From JAUVPY01 sp034412795 (GTDB taxonomy: Bacteria > Chloroflexota > Anaerolineae > 4572-78 > NAK82): a stretch of 64,000 nucleotides of DNA. The stretch is taken from assembly GCA_034412795.1 (NCBI GenBank), contig DAOUMD010000290.1:1-64000 (forward strand), read 5' to 3'. Of this stretch, positions 15,780 through 22,426 are shown piece after piece (position 1 is the stretch's first letter; each line of letters starts with the position of its first letter). The notes under the pieces were generated by a model, which was not told the origin of the DNA, ran no database searches, and saw only the letters and a program-made list of their open reading frames with translations. The translations under genes and the position numbers were made by a program.

Positions 15780-15855
15780 AATAGCTGAAAGTTGACAGTC
15801 TCAATGCGCCTACTGGTGGGCGTGAGTGGGTTATAAGAAAGGGGCGGATATTGCG

Positions 15856-16092
15856 ATGGGTGGTATGATGGGGGGCTTTGGGGTATTCGGGCTGCTGTTT
15901 GTGCTTCTCTTCTGGGGCGGGCTGATCGGCTTGGCAGTGTGGCTCGTCAGTGCCCTCTTTCCGCGTAGTGATCGGAGGCTGCCAGATCCCAACCAGCGTG
16001 ACCTGAGCGCCAGCCAGATTCTGGACAGACGCTACGCACGGGGTGAGATCACCCGCGAGCAGTACGAATTGATGAAGCAAGACCTGGGGTAG
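15856..16092 (+). CDS. SHOCT-domain small membrane protein
   Basis: 78 residues from ATG 15856. A Met/Gly-rich start (MGGMMGGFG) runs into one membrane helix (FGLLFVLLFWGGLIGLAVWL). The short C-terminal SHOCT motif is ASQILDRRYARGEITREQYELMKQ. SHOCT segments are common on small membrane proteins and are thought to mediate oligomerisation. The frame is open to GTG 15826, but AAAGGGG 11 nt before 15856 supports the shorter start. It is the first gene after array A2, and its stop abuts the PCYCGC gene directly. Role in the operon unknown; Met residues could bind Cu. Confidence 0.85.
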   Translation: MGGMMGGFGVFGLLFVLLFWGGLIGLAVWLVSALFPRSDRRLPDPNQRDLSASQILDRRYARGEITREQYELMKQDLG

Positions 16093-16548
16093 ATGATGAA
16101 GTCGTCTTTCTTATTGATAGTGTTATTACTTATCCTGGTGATGCCGATTCTTAGTGCATGTGCCAGCCCTGGCGGCAAAACACAGGCGGAGCTGACGCTG
16201 GCCCCCGAGTCAGCGCTGCCCGATTCTATCAAAGATGCGCCTCCGCAGGTGAAAGAAGCCTATTGCTTCGCCGTCGCCAACCCTGAAGTGTTGAGTGCCT
16301 TTCCCTGCTATTGTGGCTGCGGAGCGGTCGGCCATCAAAATAACTTGCAGTGTTATATCAAGGACGTTCGTCCTGACGGGTCAATTGAGTTTGAGAATCA
16401 CGCCTTTGGCTGAAGCATCTGCATTGATATCACGCGGGACGTGATGCGACTGATGCGTGAGGGCAAAGATTTGAAGACGATCCGGACCTTCATCGACGCC
16501 GAATACAGCCAGTACGGTTCACCAACCGATACCGAGCCGATCCAATGA
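16093..16548 (+). CDS. PCYCGC-motif lipoprotein, candidate selenoprotein (in-frame UGA at codon 107)
   Basis: 151 residues if UGA is read as Sec. The signal peptide ends in a lipobox (LSAC). The family motif is P71-C-Y-C-G-C76, followed by VGHQNNLQCYIKD. UGA at 16411-16413 would be residue 107 in HAFG-U-SIC. Relatives I recall have Cys here, forming a CxxC (HG-C-xx-C-x-x-I). The frame continues IDITRDVMRLMREGKDLKTI to a TGA at 16546-16548, which overlaps the next ATG (ATGA). A hairpin with arms ATCACG/CGTGAT (16429-16445) and loop CGGGA starts 21 nt after the UGA, the spacing expected of a bacterial SECIS. A conventional annotation would stop at 16413 and lose the C-terminus. Confidence 0.78.
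16429..16445 (+). promoter_or_regulatory. putative bSECIS hairpin 1
   Basis: ATCACG (16429-16434) pairs with CGTGAT (16440-16445) around the loop CGGGA. The apical loop begins 21 nt after the UGA at 16411-16413 and has a G at its second position. This agrees with published bacterial SECIS rules: short stem, a G early in the loop, 16-37 nt from the UGA. Confidence 0.55.
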
Positions 16549-17024
16549 CTCGTACTCGACTCCTCAGTCTGGCCCCATTTGTCGGGCTGGCCCTGCTTGT
16601 TTTGCTGCTCCCGGTCCCCTTCGCTGCCACGCCAACCATTCACCAGGTCACGGTGACGGCCGAGCAGTTTTCCTTCGATCCGCCTGTGCTGCGTGTCAAT
16701 CGGGGAGACCGGGTGTTCCTTACACTGCAAGCTGAAGACGTGGTGCACGGTTTCTATCTGGACGGTTATGACGTCCGGACGCGGGTTGAACCGGGTATCT
16801 CGCAGCAGGTGGAATTCATAGCGGATCGGGCTGGCAAGTATCGTTATCGGTGCTCGGTTAGTTGTGGCACGCTTCACCCCTTTATGAGCGGTGAGTTGGT
16901 CGTACGGCCGAATCTTACGTTTATCCGTGCCCTTGGGCTGACGATGGTTATTCTGACGGGCACATTGTTCTATCTCAGGCGTTTTCCACCCCGTGATACG
17001 GGGGAATATGGCGGCACGAGCTAG
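16545..17024 (+). CDS. CuA-type cupredoxin, membrane anchored
   Basis: 159 residues. An N-terminal hydrophobic signal/anchor (LAPFVGLALLVLLLPVPFAA) leads to a cupredoxin domain resembling cytochrome c oxidase subunit II. The CuA site is complete: a first His in VVHGFYLDGYD, then C103-xxx-C107-xxx-H111-xx-M114 (CSVSCGTLHPFM). A C-terminal hydrophobic helix (ALGLTMVILTGTLFYL) follows. CuA centres transfer electrons, as in COX II and NosZ. No catalytic oxidase or N2O reductase subunit accompanies it, so its partner is probably the CuA-cytochrome c protein at 18910. ATG 16545 overlaps the stop of the PCYCGC gene. Confidence 0.88.
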   Translation: MTRTRLLSLAPFVGLALLVLLLPVPFAATPTIHQVTVTAEQFSFDPPVLRVNRGDRVFLTLQAEDVVHGFYLDGYDVRTRVEPGISQQVEFIADRAGKYRYRCSVSCGTLHPFMSGELVVRPNLTFIRALGLTMVILTGTLFYLRRFPPRDTGEYGGTS

Positions 17025-17057
17025 TAAATCTAACGAGGGGTTAAGGAGGACATATTT

Positions 17058-17540
17058 ATGGGCAAGAAATCCCGGCACAGGAATCGGCCAGCGCCACGCC
17101 GATTTCCTTGGCTTTGGCTGGTAGCCGGCGGCGTACTGTTGCTGATTGCGGGTGGTCTGATACTGTGGACTTCGTCAAACCGTCCCGAAGTAGCGCCCAA
17201 GGTGGTCGGTGCGCCTCGCCTGTCGGTTGACCAGACGCTGGTAGATGAGGGCTACGTGGAATTTAATGTTCCCGTGCGTACCACCTATCGTTTGAGCAAC
17301 GTGGGCGATCAACCGCTGGAAATTATGGCGGCACCAGTGGAGTTAGTGGAGGGCTGTTGACCGCCCAAAGCCGTCGTCGGTTCGACGACGCTCAAGCCTG
17401 GACAGGACACCTGGTTGATGATGGAATACACTATGCACCCTGGCATGGGAGGTCCCCACGAGTTTCGTGTACACCTACGCACCAATGACCCGGCTGAACC
17501 GGAGACAATACTAGTCGCCAAATCGAGCTGGGGGCCGTAA
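17058..17540 (+). CDS. DUF1573-like exported protein, candidate selenoprotein (in-frame UGA at codon 101)
   Basis: 160 residues if UGA is decoded as Sec. A basic N-terminus and membrane helix (LWLVAGGVLLLIAGGLIL) lead to an Ig-like DUF1573-type domain (LSVDQTLVDEGYVEFNVPV, TYRLSNVGDQPLEI). The motif at the UGA is VEGC-U-PPKAVVG, followed by TLKPGQD and YTMHPGMGGPHEFRVHL. Relatives as I recall them have GCCPP here. UGA is at 17358-17360. A perfect 8-bp hairpin (17372-17390) follows 19-nt spacing, as expected for a bSECIS. The readthrough frame ends TAA 17538-17540, overlapping the next ATG (TAATG). RBS AAGGAGG precedes ATG 17058. A UGA-stopped annotation (17058-17360) would be truncated. Confidence 0.8.
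17372..17390 (+). promoter_or_regulatory. putative bSECIS hairpin 2
   Basis: CGTCGTCG (17372-17379), loop GTT, CGACGACG (17383-17390): eight perfect pairs. The loop begins with G and starts 19 nt after the UGA at 17358-17360. It fits bacterial SECIS geometry. Confidence 0.65.
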
Positions 17541-18913
17541 TGCTCGGCCGTTTTGAGTTAACGCGTTCCGCCACCCTGAAAGCGATTCTCAAATTGCGTT
17601 GGTTTCAGCCGGCGTTGATGTTGCTGACCCTCTTTTTCTTCGTGGTTGCCATCCTGGCTGGCTTTTTCGGCACGCCGGCCGGTAGCCACAACTTCGGCAT
17701 CATCTTCGTCTGGATCGTCTGGTGGGCGCTGCTCATTATCCTGATGGTGCCCTTCTTCGGGCGTATGTGGTGCACCGTCTGCCCTATTCCCGGCCCCGGT
17801 GAATGGCTCCAGCGGCGAGGGATCATCCGCCGCACGCCGGGGCGACCCCGCAGCCTGCGCTGGCGCTGGCCGCGTCGGCTGCGCAACATCTGGTTACAGA
17901 ACTTTGGCTTTCTGGCGGTGGCTGTCTTCAGCACGGTCATCCTTACTCGCCCTGGTGTCACTGCCTGGTTGTTGCTGGCCATGATGACCCTGGGTGTGGT
18001 ACTCAGTATCTTTTACGAAAACAGGGTCTTCTGCCGTTACGTGTGCCCGGTGGGCGGTTTTATCGGTCTCTATTCCCTCAGTTCGAGTATTGAGTTGCGG
18101 GTCAAGGATGCCCTGGTATGCAAGGAGCACACCACTAAGGACTGTGTGGTCGGCACCGAGCACAGCTACGGCTGTCCTTGGATGGTCTTCCCGGGCAACT
18201 TGGAGCGCAACACTTACTGTGGTCTGTGCACTGAGTGCCTCAAAGCCTGCCCCAAGGACAATGTGGCTGTCAATCTACGTCCCTTTGGCGTCGATCTGCT
18301 GGTGGCCAAGGGCCGCAGCTTGGACGAGGCCTACAAAGCTATGATTATGCTGGCTTGCGCCTTGATCTACAGTGGGGTATTGCTCGGACCATGGGGTTGG
18401 CTTAAGGACTGGGCGAATATGGCGACGTTGCCTGGCTGGGTCGCTTACGCGATTGGCTTTCTGGTCATCAACTTGCTGCTGGTGCCAGGTCTCTTCTGGC
18501 TGGCTACGGTCGCTGCCCGAGCGGTGGCCCGGCTGCAAGTCCCGGTCAAGCGCCTTTTCGTGGATTACGCCTACAGCCTGGTGCCGATGGGGTTGACTGG
18601 CTGGATCGCTTTCAGTTTCAGCTTCGTCTTTGTCAACGGCTCGTACGCCGTTTCTGTGCTCAGCGATCCCTTTGGCTGGGGCTGGGACCTGTTCGGGACT
18701 AGGTCTGTGCCGTGGACCCCGGTTCTGCCAGGCCTGGTGGTCGTGTTGCAGGTCGCTTTTCTGCTGGTCGGACTCGTTTTCTCGATGTTCATTGCCTACC
18801 GCATCGCTCGCCAGCACGCCCGGACAGAAGCTCAGGCCTGGCGCAGTATACTACCTGTATCGGCCTTCCTTGCGGGTATCACACTCGTCTTCTTGAGATT
18901 TTATTTGGGATGA
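17540..18913 (+). CDS. membrane polyferredoxin (NapH/CcoG/NosR-like 4Fe-4S protein)
   Basis: 457 residues, many membrane helices. Cys clusters are MWCTVCPIPGPGEW, FCRYVCPVGGFIGLYS and a ferredoxin-like block: CKEHTTKDC, YGCPWMVFPG and TYCGLCTECLKACPKDNV. The CxxxCP pairs at membrane edges are typical of the NosR/NapH/CcoG group, which moves electrons from quinol across the membrane. A last set of helices (about residues 265-455) is longer than in NapH. It starts inside the preceding stop (TAATG) and its stop overlaps the next start (ATGA). In this operon it probably feeds electrons to the CuA/cytochrome c proteins or the Sec proteins. Confidence 0.85.
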   Translation: MLGRFELTRSATLKAILKLRWFQPALMLLTLFFFVVAILAGFFGTPAGSHNFGIIFVWIVWWALLIILMVPFFGRMWCTVCPIPGPGEWLQRRGIIRRTPGRPRSLRWRWPRRLRNIWLQNFGFLAVAVFSTVILTRPGVTAWLLLAMMTLGVVLSIFYENRVFCRYVCPVGGFIGLYSLSSSIELRVKDALVCKEHTTKDCVVGTEHSYGCPWMVFPGNLERNTYCGLCTECLKACPKDNVAVNLRPFGVDLLVAKGRSLDEAYKAMIMLACALIYSGVLLGPWGWLKDWANMATLPGWVAYAIGFLVINLLLVPGLFWLATVAARAVARLQVPVKRLFVDYAYSLVPMGLTGWIAFSFSFVFVNGSYAVSVLSDPFGWGWDLFGTRSVPWTPVLPGLVVVLQVAFLLVGLVFSMFIAYRIARQHARTEAQAWRSILPVSAFLAGITLVFLRFYLG

Positions 18914-19977
18914 GGTCGATGCCCAAGCTGCGTTTTGGACTTGTTGTCAAAGGGCGAGGAGAATTGTTTGCCCTGCTGGCCCTGTTATTGATTCTGGTCG
19001 TGTTACCGGCCGGTATCCTTGGCTATCAATTTGTCCTCCGGCCGAGCGTTGCGACGGTGCGTACTATTGACGTCCTGGCCGCAGCCCCGGAGGCGGGTGG
19101 TTTCCGGCCGGATACCATCCGCGTTCCAGCCGGTGAGACGTTGCGCCTGCGTTTCTCTGTGCCCGACGTCACCCATGGCATTGCTATCGGGCCGGGCCTG
19201 GGGTTGGACCTGGGACACATCGACCCGGGCCAATTGAGGGAAGTAGAGGTCAACTTTGAGCAACCGGGGCGCTACGTAGTCTACTGTAACACGTGGTGCA
19301 GTCCTAATCACTGGCGAATGCGGGCTACTATTGAGGTCTACGACCCGCGGAATCCGGAGGCGTTGCTGGTAAGTGACCTACCAGACCCGATCTTGGAATC
19401 TCTGGCAGCACGTGGGGTAGACATCGATGTGCCACATGAGGCTCAGATCGTGTCGACTGACCGACCCTCGGCGGCGTGCGGTGCCGACATAGTGGCGCGT
19501 CTGGGAGTAGGCCTTCCCACCGAGCTGACTGCCCGTGAGTGGCGGCGGACTCACACGCCGGTCGATGCCTGGGCACTTTTGGTGGAGACTGGGCTAAGTG
19601 AGGCTGAAGCATGGGACGCCGTAGCCTATCTCTGGCTCTCGGATATGAACGCTGAGCGGCTGGGATCCGCAGCCGCGATGTACGCCAAGAATTGCGCGGC
19701 CTGTCACGGTGAAACCGGCGACGGGCGGGGTCCCGGTGCTGACGCACTAGCCGTGCAAGGCATCGGGCAACACACGAATATGAACGTGACGGGAGAGCCG
19801 ACTGCGTTTGCCGATGTGCACACTATGCTGGGGGGATCCAGCGATGTTTACTATGCCAAAGTGCGGCGTGGGGGGATGGGCACCGGCATGCCCAGTTTTG
19901 GCCCCCTCTTCACCCCAGACGAGACCTGGATGTTGGTGAATTATTTGTGGACGTTTGTCTTTCATGCCGGAGAGTAG
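18910..19977 (+). CDS. CuA cupredoxin fused to cytochrome c domain
   Basis: 355 residues from ATG 18910, which overlaps the preceding stop (ATGA); ATG 18919 is an alternative. A membrane anchor (ELFALLALLLILVVLPAGILGYQF) precedes a cupredoxin domain with His in VTHGIAIG and a CuA motif C126-xxx-C130-xxx-H134-xx-M137 (CNTWCSPNHWRM). A linker of about 110 residues follows, then a monohaem c-type cytochrome with CAACH near residue 262 and the Met region GTGMPSFGPLF. CuA-cytochrome c fusions act as periplasmic electron carriers in oxidase and N2O-reductase-like chains. The frame is open further upstream in the 17540 gene, but only as a shadow. Confidence 0.88.
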   Translation: MRSMPKLRFGLVVKGRGELFALLALLLILVVLPAGILGYQFVLRPSVATVRTIDVLAAAPEAGGFRPDTIRVPAGETLRLRFSVPDVTHGIAIGPGLGLDLGHIDPGQLREVEVNFEQPGRYVVYCNTWCSPNHWRMRATIEVYDPRNPEALLVSDLPDPILESLAARGVDIDVPHEAQIVSTDRPSAACGADIVARLGVGLPTELTAREWRRTHTPVDAWALLVETGLSEAEAWDAVAYLWLSDMNAERLGSAAAMYAKNCAACHGETGDGRGPGADALAVQGIGQHTNMNVTGEPTAFADVHTMLGGSSDVYYAKVRRGGMGTGMPSFGPLFTPDETWMLVNYLWTFVFHAGE

Positions 19978-20072
19978 GGGGAATTGAGCGAGAAGCGATG
20001 AGTGAGCGGCTGCACTAGTTCTGGACCATGAGCCTGAGATTATTGTGCGATAATGTGCCGCATACGGGGTCC

Positions 20073-20109
20073 AGCCTGATAGGCGGCTGGGCACCAGCCG
20101 CCTATCAGG
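20073..20109. terminator. perfect 17-bp hairpin between convergent genes
   Basis: GCCTGATAGGCGGCTGG pairs exactly with its inverted copy around the loop GCA. It lies between the redox operon end (19977) and the end of the LysM/spondin gene (20191). No T-run follows on either strand, so it may be a bidirectional terminator without a U-tract or a REP-like element. Confidence 0.5.
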
Positions 20110-20190
20110 CACGTTGAGGGATTTAATCCACCGGGATTGATAAGATCAAAGCAGTGAAGGTTATACCCGATCTGTGTGTGCAAAGGCTGT

Positions 20191-21267
20191 CTATTGCATC
20201 ATCGATTCGGTGGCCGTAATGGTGACTCGGATAGTGGCCGAAGTATCGGGGTAGGTGAACTCGTCAGACACGATCTGAACCACCCCGTTTTCGTCTGGGC
20301 CGGTATCGGGTCCGGCCTGGCGCGGGGCCTGGTCTGGGCCAACGCCCGGCTCCTGGTTCACCTCAGTGCCCGCATCCCAGAGCTGGATCTGCCCGGTCAC
20401 GTCCCCGCTTACTGGTGTCCCATCGCTGTTGAAGAGGGTGATCCCCGCCCCATCCGGCGCGTAGAAGAGGTCGTTGGATTGGACGAACATAGTGGCGAAG
20501 GAGAGCAGGTCTCCCGGCACGGCCACGATGGTGAACTCGTAGGCCTCACCGGGCAGCAGTGGGCCAGGTTCTGCGGCCCCAACCGGGGTATTGAAGACAC
20601 CGCTGGCGTTGATGCCGGCCTGGCTGGCCACGGCGGCCGCCAGGCCTGAAGGATCACCATCCTCGGCCAGGGCTTCCAGCCCGTCGCCACGATCGGCTTG
20701 GCCGGCGCTGAACAATGGGTCGGCGGCGGTATGCACCGTCCAAACGCCTGGGGCGAAGGGCGTGCTCGAAGCCGACTGGTCCGCATCGCTGACGTTTTCG
20801 ATGCGCACGGTGAAGCTGATCTCCTCACCCATCATTTCTTCACCCATCATTTCCTCGCCCGTCATGTCCTCATCCGTCATGTCCTCATCCATCATTTCCT
20901 CGCCCGTCATCTCTTCGCCCGTCATCTCCTCGCCCATCATCTCCTCACCCATCATGGCTTGGGCGTCGGCCGCGCTGGGGATGCACAGTTTCCAGCCGAT
21001 TTCGATCAGGTCAGGGTTGGCGATGGTGGCGTAGCTGCCGTCGGCCTGGGCGGCGGCGTTGGTAGCTTCGACAATAGCCGGGTAGGCCAGCACGTCGGCG
21101 AAGTACTTGTCGGCTAATTTGCTCAACCAGTCGTCGGCCTGGGCAACATAATCCGTCTCGCAGGTCATCATTTGGTGGGCCGGGGCCGCGAAGGCGGACG
21201 TTGAGGCTGTGGCCAGCAGGATCAGCGATAGCAGAGAGGTGGTCAGTTTTCTGAATGTCCTTAACAT
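20191..21267 (-). CDS. secreted LysM-like / spondin-N domain protein with Met-Glu repeats
   Basis: 358 residues. A signal peptide (LLSLILLATASTSAFA) precedes a LysM-like segment with two Cys (CETDYVAQADDWLSKLADKYF to WKLCIPS). A linker of about ten MMGEE/MTGEE/MDEDM pentapeptides spans residues about 104-148. The C-terminal domain is spondin-N-like: FTVRIENVS, PFAPGVWTVHT, LEALAEDGDPSGLA, FVQSNDLFYAP, LWDAGTEVNQEPGVGPDQAPRQAG. It is exported and probably binds cell wall or matrix. The Met/Glu linker could bind metal (inference). RBS AAAAGGAG precedes ATG 21267. The promoter is array B1. Confidence 0.82.
   Translation of the reverse strand: MLRTFRKLTTSLLSLILLATASTSAFAAPAHQMMTCETDYVAQADDWLSKLADKYFADVLAYPAIVEATNAAAQADGSYATIANPDLIEIGWKLCIPSAADAQAMMGEEMMGEEMTGEEMTGEEMMDEDMTDEDMTGEEMMGEEMMGEEISFTVRIENVSDADQSASSTPFAPGVWTVHTAADPLFSAGQADRGDGLEALAEDGDPSGLAAAVASQAGINASGVFNTPVGAAEPGPLLPGEAYEFTIVAVPGDLLSFATMFVQSNDLFYAPDGAGITLFNSDGTPVSGDVTGQIQLWDAGTEVNQEPGVGPDQAPRQAGPDTGPDENGVVQIVSDEFTYPDTSATIRVTITATESMMQ
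20822..20957. repeat. 15-bp coding tandem repeat (Met-x-Gly-Glu-Glu)
   Basis: Nine or so 15-nt units encode MMGEE, MTGEE, MMDED and MTDED. Unit variation (GEE/DED) is by single-base changes, consistent with slippage-driven expansion in the linker of the LysM/spondin gene. Confidence 0.85.
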
Positions 21268-21410
21268 TTCTCAATTCTCCTTTTGGATTTCGTCGTGGGC
21301 AAGCTCTCATATGGGGGGGCGTGGCTAAATATCCCTGTTACCTGCCCTGCCAACTCTTTCGCCCCTATTTCCATTACCTGGCTCGCGGCGCCTGCGAACT
21401 ACTTTCCCAG

Positions 21411-21465
21411 AATCTACTAATCAAAGGTTACGAGAGCCTTACCAGAAGATTACCTATTTATTAAC
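21411..21465 (-). promoter_or_regulatory. response-regulator-type promoter: four 11-bp repeats plus -10 (array B1)
   Basis: On the minus strand GTTAA starts at 21465, GGTAA at 21454, GGTAA at 21443 and CGTAA at 21432, each 11 bp apart. TAGATT at 21416-21411 begins 16 nt after the last unit start. The third unit ends AGGCTCT, as in array B2. It serves the gene starting at 21267. Confidence 0.6.
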
Positions 21466-21528
21466 GATGTTTCCCAACATTCAATAACTCTCATTACCCG
21501 GTCAGTGCGTCTTCTGCGTGGGGAACGC

Positions 21529-21567
21529 AAAAGAAGGCCGTCCCGACTGTTGGTGGGACGGACTTCC
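21529..21567 (-). terminator. Rho-independent terminator of the spondin gene (minus strand)
   Basis: On the minus strand GAAG-CCGTCCC pairs with GGGACGG-CTTC across a loop of about 10 nt and is followed by TTTTGCG. It lies 83 nt past the stop at 21650. Confidence 0.7.
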
Positions 21568-21649
21568 GCGACAGAGTGCAGTGCCTGCTTCCGGCCTACA
21601 GGACAAAGGTGTGGCGTCGAGCAGATGCTAGCAGGGCATTACTACCTTT

Positions 21650-22387
21650 CTAGTGCACGCGCTTAATGATGACGACGGCCACAGGGTCACGCCATCTATG
21701 CTCTCTCTGTAAGTCACCCACGCCCCGGATGCCAGGATGATGTCGGATTAGCTGCTGCGGATCCGTGTCCACGGCGGCATCCTCATTTCCGTTCGGGTCG
21801 CCGGCAAGGACTACACGGCCAAGGTCGCTACAGGCATCTACGATGTCCGGGCTCTTCTCGGTGTTGTCCTCAGTACCCGCATCGTAACCCGCGATCTGGT
21901 AAACCTTGTGCCCCTTCATGGGCAGCCTCACCCGATCCAAACCCGTAAAGCCGTCGTTGGTGCAGATAAGCATAGTTGCCAGAGAGAACCGGTCATTTGG
22001 ATAAGCCGTGATTTCGAATGTTACAGAATCGGTGAAGTCACCGACGACATGTCCCCTGGGGGTCAGAGGCGTGCCGACGTTCACGACCTCGGTCACCTTG
22101 TCAGAGGCGCTGAAGAGGTCAAACATCTGGATTTGGTTCCCATCTTCGGCTATGGCCTCCAATTGGGATGAGGCCGGTGCTCTCACCCGGAACATCTGAA
22201 TCCCCGGCTTGTGAGTCGCAGCCACTGGTGGCGAGAGTGGCTGGCCACGAGAGCCATTCTTGATGGTTACACGATAGGTCACCATCTTGTGAGGGCCGTC
22301 GGCGTAGACCACGCTGCTACCTAAAGTCAAGAGCAGCGCAAGCAAAATCGCGACCGTCATGGTTGATCTCTGATCTCGGAACTTCAT
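21650..22387 (-). CDS. secreted spondin-N domain protein
   Basis: 245 residues. A signal peptide (VAILLALLLTLGSSVVYA) precedes a spondin-N-like domain: VTYRVTIKNGSRGQPLSPPVAATH, IQMFRVRAPASSQLEAIAEDGN, ATMLICTNDGFTGLDRVRLP, GYDAGTEDNTEKSPDIVDAC. It shares this layout with the C-terminal domain of the gene at 20191-21267 (temporal order of strands, AEDG, NDGF/NDLF, DAGTE), so the two are paralogous modules. It lies 39 bp downstream of the SBBP/PKD gene with its own AAAGGAG RBS, so it is probably co-transcribed. The C-terminus after about residue 205 is His/Arg-rich and unlike the domain. Extracellular adhesion or matrix role inferred. Confidence 0.82.
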   Translation of the reverse strand: MKFRDQRSTMTVAILLALLLTLGSSVVYADGPHKMVTYRVTIKNGSRGQPLSPPVAATHKPGIQMFRVRAPASSQLEAIAEDGNQIQMFDLFSASDKVTEVVNVGTPLTPRGHVVGDFTDSVTFEITAYPNDRFSLATMLICTNDGFTGLDRVRLPMKGHKVYQIAGYDAGTEDNTEKSPDIVDACSDLGRVVLAGDPNGNEDAAVDTDPQQLIRHHPGIRGVGDLQREHRWRDPVAVVIIKRVH

Positions 22388-22426
22388 TTGTTTTCTCCTT
22401 TCGAGTTGAACTTCCTATCTGAGTAG

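Larger units (their letters stand above)
15487..15855. other. gene-free regulatory stretch upstream of the redox operon
   Basis: No ORF I can support. It holds the conserved 25-bp element at 15602-15626 (22/25 identical to 12391-12415), array A2 at 15725-15779, and a leader of about 70 nt before ATG 15856. Confidence 0.6.
21268..21649. other. gene-free stretch holding array B1 and a terminator
   Basis: No supported ORF. From right to left it holds the terminator of the upstream spondin gene (21529-21567), array B1 with its -10 (21411-21465), and a 5' leader of about 140 nt before ATG 21267 on the minus strand. Confidence 0.6.

Noticed and set aside
20591..21117. Ser/Ile- or His-rich plus-strand ORFs (147 and 139 residues)
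   Set aside because: They are antisense to the Met-Glu repeat linker and only reflect its repeats.
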